Assembly (NCBI GenBank): GCA_964036045.1
Contig: OZ038383.1
Span: forward strand, 62,935,725 to 62,999,724
From: Eutreptiella sp. 'Long Island Sound 2002'
Taxonomy: Eukaryota; Euglenozoa; Euglenophyceae; Eutreptiales; Eutreptiaceae
Length of the DNA: 64,000 nt
Direction: 5' to 3'
In this document: positions 11,024 to 21,366 of the stretch, one piece after another
How positions within the stretch are numbered: position 1 is the first letter of the stretch
How the letters are laid out: each line of letters opens with the position of its first letter
Translations under genes and position numbers: made by a program
The notes under the pieces: model-generated
The model's input: only the letters and a program-made list of their open reading frames with translations
What the model was told of the DNA's origin: nothing
Database searches by the model: none

Positions 11024-12440
11024 TTGAGGTGTTTTTGTTGGTTGTGTGTGGAGAAGGGTGAGAGTGGTTTGGGTGGTGTGAAGAGCAACGGCTCAGGTGT
11101 CTGTCGGACACCGGAGCTGGTGACGCCTAATGTGGCGCACACGGTTCCCCCTCTGCCTAGGGTGGAGGAGATGGCAATGGCCTTTATGTGCCTAATGTCA
11201 AGCCTGCAGAGAAGGGGAGATAGTCAGTATTTCCCGCAGACTGAGGGTGTTTACCCTCCAGTTCCTGAACAGAATTACCAGGTCCTGGTTCCCAGGACTG
11301 TTGGTTCGTCTCCTGAAGCTACGTCTTCCGTTGCAGCGAAGCATGCAGAATGTGCGGAGCGGCTGCTACATGCTGTTTTGAGTGACGATGTGGTTCCTGA
11401 GTTTACCGCCATGGATGCAAGGTCCGTGGAGCAGAGAGAATCAGGAGGCTGGGATAGGGACTGCAGCCCAATTCCATACGCGCCTGATGAGTTTATGGGT
11501 AAGTGGGGATTCCCCAGGGTCGAAACAAATTCGGCTCTGGTGGATCCACGTGAATATGCAATGCGAGAGGCTTGCCACTTCCAGGCTCTTGATCTGTGGG
11601 CAGACCCTGAGGGCTTTGCCGGTACAGCGTACGATGTACAGCGGGTGACTGCAGGGCAGAGTTGGTTGCGTGGGAAATGTGATTCAGCTGCGAAGATAGA
11701 CAGCATGCACCTTCGTTTGTTGAGGAAGTCTTGTGTCTGACAGGATGGATCTGTGTTGCATGTTTTGAAGCAGGCAAGGCGCCGTAAATTGCGAGTTCTA
11801 TGACAGGAGGTAGCCCCTGTTTCGGTTCCGCTAGATGTCCTTAAGAGAATAGATGAGTGGATGCGGTCGATTTGGGATGATTTCATTTTTGCAGTGGATG
11901 CCTTCTCGTCCAAGAACATGGCCAAACTGCCACGGTTTTGGAATTCGATGCGTGATGGGCTTCATCAGCCACGGAAGGGGGAAGTGTTATGGCTACATCC
12001 CCCTGCAGACAGATGGGCGGAGTGTGTACCGAAAATTTTGGTGGATGAGGCCCGGGGGGTGGCTGTCATGCCAACACGCAAGGAACACCGATTGCTGGTG
12101 GGCCATGGGCGAAGTGGCGTTGGACTGGGTTGATATACCGGTCGAATCACTGCTCCTGGTTGACAGCTGGGGCGAAATTTTACACACTCGGGAGCCCATG
12201 CGTCTCGTCCTGTTTGATGCATTTGGGAATAAGGACGGTCAGGATAACGATCCTGAGGACACAGACACACAGCACAGAACAAGCAGAAGAGGGATAGCAT
12301 GGATGACTGGGATTTACCCCCTGAGTCTATCCCAGGGAAACCTTCCTTTTTTTAAGCAGGACCCCCCCCCCAGATTACCACCCTACCCCCATGATGGACA
12401 GAGCGGAGTCCGACAGATCACCAGACAGTTTTTGCACTGA
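11024..12440 (+). pseudogene. Element B linker and methyltransferase-like Pol domain
   Basis: The frame through 11740 contains PDEFMGKWGF (about 11483-11512), a motif shared with element C at the same place in Pol. After TGA 11738 and TGA 11801 the same frame continues into VDAFSSKNMAKLPRFW, then VLWLHPPADRW and ARGVAVMP. A frameshift near 12080 leads to WWAMGEVALDWVDIP and LVLFDAFG. The arrangement of a D-x-F-(A/S)-S opening, an HPP box and a hydrophobic strand before MP resembles the Dam-like adenine methyltransferase domain known from DIRS-type Pol proteins. The catalytic (D/N)PP(Y/F/W) is HPPA here, so catalysis is doubtful. Elements C and D carry recognisably homologous segments. The role is unknown. 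Confidence 0.55.
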
Positions 12441-13254
12441 ACGGCGCCTTTTGTGGCTGGCCAGGCCGGGCAGATCACCAGACAGTTACAGCATACAGTA
12501 CATCGAGTCAGAGTTCTGTTATTCCTCAGACTCAGCCTTGTCCTCTCAGAATAATCTCCAGCGGAATCCGCGGCAGATGAAGAGACGATGGATTAGGACG
12601 AAGCAGAAATCCCAGACCACCGGTACGGAAGACACTCCAGGCCCATCTGATATTTCTGTGTGCAGTGAGCCTGAATATGTAAATAATATTTCCACTGAGT
12701 GGCCTGCAGTATTGCATACGCGCAAGTGGAGACGCAGACAGCAGTATTGCTCAGTGTTCAAGCATAGAGTTGGTAGTGGTAAGCGGGAGAGGAGGGGTGT
12801 GCAGGTGGTCGGAAACCTTCAACAAGCTCTGGATACTTATCAGACAGGCTCTGCACATCAACGGTTCTCCCGCAACCATAATTCAGTGATTCAGGCGGAC
12901 GAGGACTTGCCTGAGGGTGAATATTACAGACAGAAATTAATGCAGGACTTTGCAAAAACAGTTTTTACTACCAAGCATGTGGACGAGATAGACACAGCAG
13001 TTCAGGCAGCGCGTGGCCCACATGTGAAGGTGCAGTCCAAATTGTTACAGGAACACCCTGGGCCGCGGGCAGCCAAGCCCATTTGTGCAGTAGGTCTTAG
13101 AGAGCAAGTTTTGTTGGAAAAATTGGAGGATTTCCGCAAACGCGGTATGCTGAGGAAAGCGGAAGGGGATCCGCAGCGGGTATCCCGTTGTTTTTTGGTA
13201 CCAAAACCAGGCACCAACAAATGGCGCGTGGTCATGGATTATAGGTACTTAAAT
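12391..13254 (+). pseudogene. Element B reverse transcriptase, N-terminal part
   Basis: The open frame ends in the fingers subdomain of a Ty3-type reverse transcriptase: KPICAVGLREQVLLEKLEDF, a polar linker, then FLVPKPGTNKWRVVMDYRYL, closely matching element C at 41088-41150. The first part of the frame is a polar, Ser/Arg-rich linker. The coding sequence stops making sense after 13254, exactly at the border of the inserted DNA transposon, and resumes at 14469. Taking out the insertion and one copy of the 5-bp target duplication (1,214 bp) brings frame 1 into frame 0 as required, so the split is entirely due to the insertion. Confidence 0.88.
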
Positions 13255-13290
13255 CTTAGCCCACGCAAACTGCACCCTGTTTTTCACCTC
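13255..13290 (+). repeat. Left terminal inverted repeat of the DNA transposon
   Basis: The first 23 bases match the reverse complement of 14441-14463 without mismatch, and similarity continues to about base 36. It is preceded by the TAAAT target duplication. Confidence 0.88.
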
Positions 13291-13448
13291 AAGGCCGACA
13301 TTTGTGTGCAAAAAAAAGACAGGCAGTTTCCGCGTGTTTCCACCTGAAAACTGAGAATTAAAAAACGGAGGAATCTCAAATATATATTTTTAGGCTATCA
13401 GCGGAATGCAAGTAGTCAGAGGTATGAAAAAAAACTTTTTTTGGCATG

Positions 13449-13476
13449 TTGAGTGCGCGAGGCCTCGCGCACTCAA
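13449..13476. repeat. Perfect 28-nt palindrome, copy 1 of 3
   Basis: The left arm TTGAGTGCGCGAGG is followed immediately by its exact reverse complement. The same hairpin module recurs twice inside the transposon. Confidence 0.9.
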
Positions 13477-13941
13477 TTATGCAGAATGTGTATTTCCCAA
13501 TGGTCCTGAATAAACAGTATTCCATGCCAAATGAGGCTCTGATGTCTTAATGGGTGCCTCATGGTGTACCGTTCGGGTCATGTCAGCAGCAAGAGTGGTC
13601 AATCAATGGACGTCTTGTACACGCCATGCACTATGTAAGGTGTAATAGATCTAAATAGCGGGTTGCCCTCAGTCCTTGCTAAACACACGATTTTCAGTTA
13701 GTTTACCTACAAATGAGGTGCCCAGCCTCCCATCTTTTCGGGCTGTACAACAGTTTGTCAGAAGCGCTAGGTCACAGGACGTATGAAGCAAGTGCTCTAG
13801 AGGAGGATAATCTAATCGCTACTCTTGAGCTCACTGTTTTCACAGGGTTCCAAAAGGGAGGAATCTCAAAAAGCCTTTTGGAGGCTATCGGCAGAATACA
13901 AGTAGTCAGGGGTATTCAAAAACCCATGCTTCTAGCATGTT

Positions 13942-13964
13942 GAGTGCGTGAGCCCTCGCGCACT
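13942..13964. repeat. Degenerate palindrome, copy 2 of 3
   Basis: GAGTGCGTGAG followed by CCCTCGCGCACT; the same hairpin as copy 1 with substitutions. It lies just after the duplicated CAAGTAGTCAG segment, as copy 1 does, so palindrome and upstream block form one duplicated module. Confidence 0.75.
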
Positions 13965-14093
13965 GAGTGTTCCGCTGTGCAAGTCTTTAACCCATATTGA
14001 ATCTTGCAGTTATGCTTTTGCTCCATCCTTGCTTCATGCCACTTCCGATGTCAAAAAGTCATCTCAAAAAAGCCTGAAAATCTCACTCCAGGT

Positions 14094-14125
14094 GGCTGAG
14101 TGCGCGAGGCCTCGAGCACTCAGCC
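14094..14125. repeat. 32-nt near-perfect palindrome, copy 3 of 3
   Basis: GGCTGAGTGCGCGAGG is followed by its reverse complement with a single mismatch. Compensating flanks (GGCTGAG and CTCAGCC) extend the stem beyond that of copy 1. Confidence 0.88.
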
Positions 14126-14427
14126 TCCCATAATAAGTATTTTTTCCTGTTGACATGTACAGGATGTGTGAACAGCGCCTATCTTTAATAGTTTTCCAGA
14201 CGGTCCAAAAATTGGTATTCTTCAAATTAGCCAACAAAACTTTTTTTCAGGGAAAATGACCGGTAAACCCTCCGATTTTGGACCAAAGAATGGTTATTTG
14301 ACCCCCCTAAAAACAGCAAAAAATGGGCAAACTTGATGAAAAATGCATTTTCTGGGCGGGTTTGAAAAACGGTATTTTCAAGATGACAAAAAAAACTATT
14401 TTTTTCGCCGACAAAATGTAGGTGCTT

Positions 14428-14463
14428 AGGTGAAAAAAGGGGGTGCAGTTTGCGTGGGCTAAG
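14428..14463 (-). repeat. Right terminal inverted repeat of the DNA transposon
   Basis: Reverse complement of the left terminus; followed by TAAAT at 14464-14468. Confidence 0.88.
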
Positions 14464-15626
14464 TAAATGCTTGTCTGGAGGGGAAAAATGTCCCCTTACG
14501 CATAATCAAAGATCAGCTTGCCAATCAGCAAGGCAACTTCATTTTTTCGCTGATCGATTTGGAGGACGGATTCCATCAAATGCACCTTGAGGAGGAATCT
14601 AAGCACTTCACGGCTTTTTGCACTGCTTTTGGTGTTTTTGAGTAGAACGTCCTCCCAATGGGAGGAAACGTGGGGCCTGCAGCATTTTAGGAAATGGTGC
14701 AGCATCTTACAACTAAATGCCCTGCTTCCAGACCGTATATCGACGACATTTTAGCGTTGTCAGGCGAAAGCCACTTACCCACACAACAGCGGGACATACG
14801 ACTGCACGTGAAAACGGAGGATCCTGTAATCCGTGGGGAATATATTAAACAGCATTATCAGGATTTAGCTGCCCTTTTTCAGGCACTGGAGGAGGCCAAA
14901 CTCACGGTGAAGCCCTCCAAGTGCGATTTATTTAAACGTGTTGTACAGTACGTGGGGCATGTCCTTAAGGGAGGTAAACTTTACCCCAGCCGAAGCAAAA
15001 CAGAAGCCCTGGACAAGTGGGATCATACCACTATAAATACAGCAGAAAAACTGAAGGGCTTTCTGGGCTTGGTTGGGTGGTACCAAATATATATCCCAGA
15101 TTTCGCGAAACACGCGGCTCCCCTGATGGAAGCCCTTAAAGGGAAATATCAGTACGAGGCGCCAGACCCCAATGCCCCCAAGAACAACGTTAACCTCCAC
15201 GCTAAATGTAAGCGCGTAAAACTCACACCTAAGGAAGCTAAAATAACCTGGACCCAGGCTATGATTGATGGCTTCACACATCCAAATTCTGCGCTGAGCC
15301 AGAAAATCAGCCTATATTTGCCTCAGCCTGACCAACCCTGGCGCATACGCTGTGATGTCTGCAACTATGCGGTCGGTGGGGCATTGGAGCAGCGTCAGGA
15401 TGACGGCAATTGGCATCCAGTGGCCTTTTATTCCCGTAAACTGCAGGGGAAAAAGGCTAATGGCCTTACAAAAAAACTCGATACGGGCAAGTATGCCTGG
15501 ACCCCCCGGGAAAAACAAACGTATGCCATTGTGTGCTGTCTGCTGAAGTTTCAATCCTGGATAGGTTCCCAGGAAGTGACGGTGCAGACAGACCACAGTG
15601 CCATCGTTGAATGGTACGAAGAGTAG
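14464..15626 (+). pseudogene. Element B reverse transcriptase core and RNase H, N-terminal part
   Basis: Coding resumes after the DNA transposon with the palm segment FSLIDLEDGFHQMHL, then AFCTAFGVFE, TAG 14643, LPMGG, TAG 14688 and the catalytic YIDDILALSGES (intact YxDD). The thumb and connection follow (KPSKCDLFKRVVQYVGHVL; KGFLGLVGWYQIYIPDF). RNase H starts near 15340 with D in CDVCNYAVGGALEQ, E in REKQTYAIVC and D in VQTDHSAI. TAG 15624 ends the frame, but the same frame carries on. Both reverse transcriptase TAGs fall where relatives carry W/Y and Q, consistent with TGG-to-TAG and CAG-to-TAG changes. Confidence 0.88.
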
Positions 15627-16362
15627 CTTTGTACCATTTTGGGGCCAATGGGTCCCAGGGGGAGGTGGCATGAGTTTTTAAGCCGATTGAATCTTTTTAT
15701 CGAATATCGGCCGGGGGAGGATAATGAAGGGGCGGATGCCCTTTCTAGATTGGCGTATCCTGCGGGGGAAGCACAGGATACAAATTTTCATGGGGGCGAT
15801 GCGGATTTGCTGGGGTCGACTGAGGCAGAGCGTGCCGAAAGGGACAGGGTAGGGTCAGCGTTACAGGACAAGTATCCTGATGATTTCGCTGCAGTGCATC
15901 CTGATACTGATTGCCATAGGACGCACATGCGGCATGTGCATTCACTTCAGGTTCAGTACCTCAAAAGCAAAAGGTCAAAAGCATATGTCAGTCCGGATGG
16001 CCGGATGCATGAGACACTTACAGGTCTGTTTCAGCATGTGGTTCCTGGTGTGTGTACAGGGAATGAGCAGTGTGCTCACGATGAATTGACTGGTCCAGGT
16101 TTCTGAGTCAGCGAGCGACAGAGAGGTCAGAGCAAACTGTCGCGCCCCATGCGATGACAGTTGAGATCCCTTCGTACCCAGACTGCAGTGGCGTCGGGTG
16201 GTAATCCTTCACAGGATCTCAGCTGGCACATGCCTGGGGCAGTAAACCTGGCAGTCAACAGTGCCCAGACTATTAAAATCACCCCAGCGGTAAACATTTT
16301 GAACGAGCACTGGTCGGACCATTACATGGTTGACCCTTTTATTTGCTCCGCATTGGCCTGAG
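15627..16362 (+). pseudogene. Element B RNase H C-terminus and Pol linker
   Basis: Continuing in the same frame after TAG 15624, the segment GRWHEFLSRLNLFIEYRPGE and NEGADALSR supplies the last RNase H Asp. A linker AQDTNFHGGDADLLGS closely matches element C (AHDTNFHGSDADQKGV). After TGA 16104 and TGA 16155 the frame carries ITPAVNILNEHWSDHY, which pairs with the element C segment ending VLYEDWTEHY, so the coding path is continuous to about 16360, where it becomes unclear. Confidence 0.75.
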
Positions 16363-18006
16363 ATTAAGCTTGAGACGTTCTGGACCATAGGGGACACAGA
16401 TGATGTGCTGCATGAGGGCAAAATACGAGCCTATGGCTGTATCTGTGTTCCCCTGCATCTTGTGGGTCCAGTTATAAAGGCAATGCATGCATATGCGTAA
16501 TCCTGGTCGAAATAAAACAAAGGAAATGTTTGACCAAAAGTACAGAACGCATTTGAAGTCCAGAGATTGAAAGCGAAAATCGCAGCGGAGGTAAACTCTT
16601 GTCAAGTGTGTCAGGCAGTGAAGGGGAGAAAAGGTCTCCAGGCTGAGGTCAATCATCCGTATCCCATTCTGGAAGATCCTTTTTCTTCAATTTGTATTGA
16701 TTTTTTGAAGCTGCCAGACTGCATTTCTCAGGAAAAAACATATAGTGATGTGATGATTGTAGTTTGCCGTTTGACTAGCTATATATTGGCATTCCCCTTA
16801 TGACAAGTCAATGACCGCTACACAGTTGGCAAATCTTTTTTTGAGCGGGTTGTTGGTTTTATGGGCGTGCCCCAGCAAGGTTTTTCAGACCATGACCATT
16901 TGGTCACTGCGAAATTGTTTCAGACACTATGCCAATTATGTGGCATTGATATGAAGCAGTCACCTATATATAGACGGCGGTCAAACGGCAGGGCAGAGCG
17001 TGCTGTACAGGTCATTGTTGATTCGTTCCGAAAATGTTTGGAACAAGCGTACAAAAAGCGGTGAGTGGAAATTCTCCCGCTAGCCACGTGGACAGCAAAC
17101 AACGTGCCGTGCCCTGTACATGGGTACTCTGCGCACCAGCCCGTGTTTGGGCGCAACCCTATCGGGTTCGGTGACTGTCCGCCAATCATCCCTGAACATG
17201 GTTCGCAGGATGCTGTTTCTTTCTTTAAAAGGCTGGCACAGGAGCGGTTGCATGTACGGGATGCATTGACTAAAATTCATGAGAAATTATGCGCCCAGTT
17301 TGAGTCTGAGCATCCCCTGCATGTATATCAGGCGAGAGAAAGAGTATGGTATAGATGGCATAAAAAGCAGGACAATTCCAAGCTAAATCGTGTGTTGGAG
17401 GGGCCTGGGGCGATATTGGAACGGAGAGGCCACAGTCAGTACAGGGTTGCTACGAGTGGAGCTGAAGTCATCCTGGATGGCATGCGGTTGAAACCGTATC
17501 TCCCCCCTCATGATCTAAATGGCAAGGAACCGCAGTTACGTTATTATACAGACAGTGAGTTCTTAGTTGACTCTGAAAAATACATCATAGAAGACATAGT
17601 GGGACACACGCTGGTCGGGAGGGGGAAGAAAAGACATATAAAGTGGGAAGTCAAATATAAAGGCATCCCAGATACGGAGTTTCAGCCTGCGTCGGCGTTT
17701 ATGCAGGACAGAAACGAGACCTGGACCAAATACAATGCAAAACATAAAATCGATTTGCGGTTAGCGCATATACGGTTCATTGCCTCTAGGCCCCATACCC
17801 CCCAAGATTGTGTACACAGATGGCAGACAGGGATGCAATGCGTTCGATCCCAGGGGGGGCCAGAGTTGGTCAGGTTGTTGCGTGCTGCGGGACGGGCGCG
17901 AGCTCACCTTACTCAGTTTGTCCCTGTGTTTACTGCAGAAGTGCACCAGATCCGACAGATCAGGAGCGTGGAACAATATCGTCAGATGTACGACTCACAG
18001 CCATGA
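16363..18006 (+). pseudogene. Element B integrase with C-terminal chromodomain
   Basis: The zinc-binding histidines are degraded near 16485, but the Cys pair is clear in NSCQVCQAVKG. The core holds the three catalytic acids: D in ICIDFLKLPD, D in FSDHDHLV and E in SNGRAERAVQ. TGA 16801 and TGA 17062 interrupt a single frame. The SH3-like tail (RERVWYRWHKK to VLEGPGAILERRGHSQYRV) leads to a chromodomain at about 17575-17750: YIIEDIVGHTLVGRGKKRHI, WEVKYKGIPDTEFQPAS. About 80 further residues of no known domain precede TGA 18004-18006. Compared with element C, the tail is longer. Confidence 0.85.
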
Positions 18007-18908
18007 GGTCAGATATGTCTGGTGCATGTTTTTTATGTTTTGTGTTTGTGCATACAACGTCACGCTTCTTTTGTTATTGCGCGGTCTGCAGTGGTCTTCA
18101 GTCAGTCATGGATTGCCTGGGCTTCAGACATGCCAAACAGGAGGATGCGTCGCTGTGACATCGTTGGGTAAGAATTGGATGCCTGTGGACATTGTCTGGG
18201 CGCCCAAGGGCCATGGCTGACGATTTACTGCGACCCCCTCCCTCCCCCCCTCTGTTTGATGTTACCTGTCTGGTGCAGAGTGAGTTAGTTTTGAAGGGTT
18301 GCCTAGCACCCGCACCCCACATACCCTTACCCTCACCCCCCTTGTATCTCCCATTAATTTCGCTGAGCATTAAAAGGCCATAGCCTATGTTATTCGCAGA
18401 ACAACCTCCATAACACTAATCAGTGATTGGGCACAGGAAGAGTTTAAAAAAGGGTTTTCTATGGAAGGCGGTTGGCTCATGGTAAGTTGGTACCCCCCCG
18501 CAACTGTTTTCTTTTTTTCCCAAAGGAGATACCCTCTTTGGTTAGGCTGACTGCCCACAGAAGCCAGCGGACAGAAAGGGGAACCCATCCTTTACTATTT
18601 TTTCCGGAGCACTGGCACTGTAGGCCGACCTGGCAGTGGGTGAAGGGACACGAATCCCCAGGAAGGGCAGTGCCTCTTCTGAATCCGGACCCTCCCTGCC
18701 TGTGCTTCTTTGCAGTATGTCTGTGTTGGGTTTTGATGCTTTGTGTTGGACAGGTTGAATGCAGACCACGATTTATCTGGTGACGTTGTGACGACAGCAC
18801 GGCGGATATGCTCGTCTTTCCCTTGTGTAATATAGCATGCAGTGCTTATTTGAACGAACGGCGATCAGTCCTCCACATTGAGTGGTTTTTCAGCCATTAT
18901 CATGGCTT
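18007..18908. other. 3' untranslated region of element B, no gene
   Basis: Short frames only. A C-rich stretch (18231-18255) and a T-rich stretch are present. Nothing coding was recognised between the chromodomain end and the polypurine run. Confidence 0.5.
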
Positions 18909-18918
18909 AGGAAGGGGG
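18909..18918 (+). promoter_or_regulatory. Polypurine tract preceding probable 3' LTR of element B
   Basis: AGGAAGGGGG directly followed by TGTAATG. Element C has the same arrangement (GGGAGGGGGG then TGTAAGA) at its proven 3' LTR, so this marks plus-strand priming for element B. Confidence 0.6.
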
Positions 18919-20090
18919 TGTAATGTGTAGTACTGAATGCCGACAGATCGCCGTAGAATACTGACAGATGGCCGCCGATTGCAGACAGATCGTTGCGCCT
19001 CAGGGTTGCGCTACAGGAATGTAAGTCGCGACGACCAGAGATTGTCAGGAATGAAGAGAGAAGAAAGGAATTACAGGTAAAATCCGCATCTTTCAATAGT
19101 CAGCGAGTTGCATAGATCGTTCTGATTCCAATGCTGCTTGACTGACAGGTGCGAGAAGCAAAGCAGATTCCAGGGTACATGGAGTGAAACACCTTCTTTC
19201 TCCTCTCTCTCTCTTTTTTGCACTCACTCTCTTTTTTCACAAATGGCGAGTGTAGTTGTGTAGTTTGCGTGCGTAGCGAGCTCACTTAGATACCTACGGG
19301 GTTGTCTACTGTCAAGTTGAGTTATGGTTGAGTGTTAAGTGTAGTTGCGTTCGTTGTTTGTTGTCGTCGGTTTTGTCAGTTGGTTTTTGCCGGCGTTGGT
19401 ATGTCTACCACCTTCGGAGAGTTTTGAACATGATTTAAAAGCCTTCGGCTTTACTAGATCCTGCACGAGGATAGTTAGTGTAAGCGAGCTTTAACCACAC
19501 TTCCCCTTCCAACCGTACCCTCGCTTCCACTAGTTATCCGTCGCCTTTCATAGGTTTGTGTAGGGTCGCCCCCTCGCTCCTCCCCTTGGTGCCCTTGGAT
19601 AGGGGGGGTCTGTTTACAGACAGCTTGTCTACAGCATGCGAAGATTGATCGCCCAGCATTTCTGTCAGTTTACCTTACTATGTGTTCGTTACTTCTCTTT
19701 CCTCTCTTTCCTAGTGTCTTTGCATTTCCATATTTCATTGCAAAGGTGGATTTCGATGAGAGAATCACGGAACACATGTACTTTGCTTGCAATGTCATTT
19801 TGTCATGTGGTCTTTCACCGTTGATGAGAAGTTATCAAACATGATGTGCATATGAATTCAGATTCATTGACATATGACATTTGTAGCGAGAATAATCGTT
19901 TGGGGAGGACTCGCTTTCCTGTAGAAAAAATATTATGCATGGCATGTTTGCATAATGGAGTTCGCTTCTCCTTTGCCTTAACAGAGAAGGCTTGATTGCA
20001 TTTTGCACAAGTGTGTGCTCCTTTGCTGTGCAGGACCGTGTATTGACAATATGTTCACAATTGAATCAATCCAAGTCAATCTCATTCAAT
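18919..20090 (+). other. Probable 3' LTR of element B, right end undetermined
   Basis: Starts with TGTAATGTG after the polypurine tract. Contains the repeated word GACAGATCG near 18940-18995, a CT-rich stretch near 19190-19240, a short AAAGCC/GGCTTT hairpin near 19440, and no gene. The second LTR copy is not in the window, so the LTR is inferred. It runs into the CAATTCAAGT-type microsatellite before the 80-bp direct repeat. Confidence 0.4.
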
Positions 20091-20170
20091 TCAAGTCAAT
20101 TCAAGTCGATTCATTTTAACTCTGAGTTCAACCCTAGACCAATCTGGAAGTGGACCTTCTTCAAACACGG
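20091..20170 (+). repeat. 80-bp direct repeat, left of GC-rich element 2
   Basis: Matches 29304-29383 over 80 bases with five substitutions by eye and no gap. It starts with TCAAGTCAATTCAAGTC and ends CTTCTTCAAACACGG. Repeated CAATTCAAGT words extend further on the left side. It is either an unusually long target duplication or a copy of a repeated target sequence. Confidence 0.85.
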
Positions 20171-20259
20171 AAGACCTCACACTCCAGACGCTGCGGACTC
20201 TGATCCGGCAAAACGTCTGGAACGACGGCGCGGGGGAGGGCAGCCCCGACGTCGAGTGG

Positions 20260-21366
20260 TTGGACGTCCTCACCGACGAGGACCCAGCGACACCCCCCCC
20301 CCGCCCCCCCTGGCGCGCACCAACCTGGGCGCTGCCAGACCCGGACGCGGACCCCACGGTTTACGTCCCCGACCACGAGGACTACAACGACGCGCCAGGG
20401 GGCAGCCTGCCCCCCATGGGCAACCTGCCCGGCAGTTGGGGCTACATCAGCCCCACGAACCAAAACAACTACCGCAACATCGTTGTCACCCTCACCAACC
20501 GCCTCCCGATCGCCTTCGGCTGGCTGGTGGGGGACGCAGAATGGGCGATGGGCATCGCCCGCGGCGCCCATGGCGCCGAGTGGGGGGACTTCTTCCACCG
20601 CGGCGGGTCCATGACCCCGGGGGCGACCAAGAGGCTGATGGCGGCCTACCTCACGTGGAGGGGCATACCCCCTCCACGCAGCCTCGAATCACTGATACGG
20701 CGCACCCTGCAGCCGCACGTCCCGCCACCACAACCGGGCACATACGGCAATGCAGCGGTGGCCAGAATGATGGCCAGAGGTACCCGGCTCGACGGCTCAT
20801 CCTACTCCCCCCGGAGAACCACCGCAACCATCACCACCCCCCTGCCCCGATCCCGCGCCACGACAGCGACTAGGGCAACGAACGTACGGGCCCGAACGTC
20901 AGCCGCAACGTCCTCCACATCCCCCGACCAATCCACCTCCGCCCCCCCCCGCACCCGCCGCCGAACCACACCAACAACACGCCGCCGACGCGGCGCGGAC
21001 TACAGGCGGTCCGGCACCATCTGGGGCCGGCACACCACAGAGCCCCCGACAAGAGCGTGCGTCCAAACGGGCGGCGCAACGACAACCAACACAACACCAC
21101 GCGGCCACAGGGAGCCGGGGACACCTAGCATCACCTGCCAGGAGCGGAGCCCTACCCGGCCCCACGAATACGGGGGCAGTGGGTACCCAGCCCGGGCAGC
21201 ACCCCGGCACCGCACACCCGCACAGGGTACCGGCCCCGAGCCCCACAGGGAGCCCGCAACCCCTAACACCACCCGTCGCGCCTGCGCACGGCCCACGGCC
21301 GGCAGCCAGCCAAGCGGCAACAACACAGGCCCACCCAGAACCCCGCCCGCACCATGGCGCACCTGA
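20260..21366 (+). CDS. GC-rich element 2, open frame 1 (unrecognised, gag-like)
   Basis: The frame opens without an ATG (TTG at 20260; the first in-frame ATG is near 20416), so the true start is unknown. Residues about 1-50 are acidic and Pro-rich. A compact stretch follows at about 50-150: GSWGYISPTNQNNYRNIVVT, LPIAFGWLVGDAEWAMG, EWGDFFHRGG and MTPGATKRLMAAYLTWRG. The remainder is Thr/Arg/Pro-rich low complexity. I do not recognise the family. Its compact domain resembles in size and Trp content the domains in 1640-2305 and at the end of open frame 2, which suggests a repeated or diverged ORF1 module. Confidence 0.4.
   Translation: MDVLTDEDPATPPPRPPWRAPTWALPDPDADPTVYVPDHEDYNDAPGGSLPPMGNLPGSWGYISPTNQNNYRNIVVTLTNRLPIAFGWLVGDAEWAMGIARGAHGAEWGDFFHRGGSMTPGATKRLMAAYLTWRGIPPPRSLESLIRRTLQPHVPPPQPGTYGNAAVARMMARGTRLDGSSYSPRRTTATITTPLPRSRATTATRATNVRARTSAATSSTSPDQSTSAPPRTRRRTTPTTRRRRGADYRRSGTIWGRHTTEPPTRACVQTGGATTTNTTPRGHREPGTPSITCQERSPTRPHEYGGSGYPARAAPRHRTPAQGTGPEPHREPATPNTTRRACARPTAGSQPSGNNTGPPRTPPAPWRT

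Larger units (their letters stand above)
13255..14463. mobile_element. Non-autonomous DNA transposon (MITE-like) with TIRs and 5-bp TSD
   Basis: The 1,209-bp element begins CTTAGCCCACGCAAACTGCA and ends in its reverse complement. The inverted repeat is perfect for 23 bp and recognisable for about 36 bp. TAAAT flanks it on both sides (13250-13254 and 14464-14468) as a 5-bp target duplication. It interrupts the reverse transcriptase of element B exactly between codons of the conserved DYRYLN region. It has no transposase open frame. Internally there are three copies of a GC-rich palindrome centred on GCGAGGCC-type sequence and a duplicated segment (GGAATCTCAAA through CAAGTAGTCAG at about 13368-13425 and 13859-13910). 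The superfamily is uncertain: a 5-bp AT-rich duplication is unlike Tc1, Harbinger or piggyBac; some hAT-like elements remain possible. Confidence 0.88.
11024..20090 (+). mobile_element. Ty3-type chromodomain retrotransposon B, 5'-truncated, with nested insertions
   Basis: From 11024 the conceptual Pol contains the post-protease linker, a methyltransferase-like domain, reverse transcriptase, RNase H, integrase and chromodomain, ending at TGA 18004-18006. Gag and protease are absent. A 1,209-bp DNA transposon (13255-14463) splits reverse transcriptase. A polypurine run followed by TGTAATG at 18919 marks a probable 3' LTR, whose far side may be cut by GC-rich element 2; the right end is therefore approximate. 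In-frame stops along the coding path that I followed are TGA 11738, TGA 11801, TAG 14643, TAG 14688, TAG 15624, TGA 16104, TGA 16155, TGA 16801 and TGA 17062. Confidence 0.82.
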
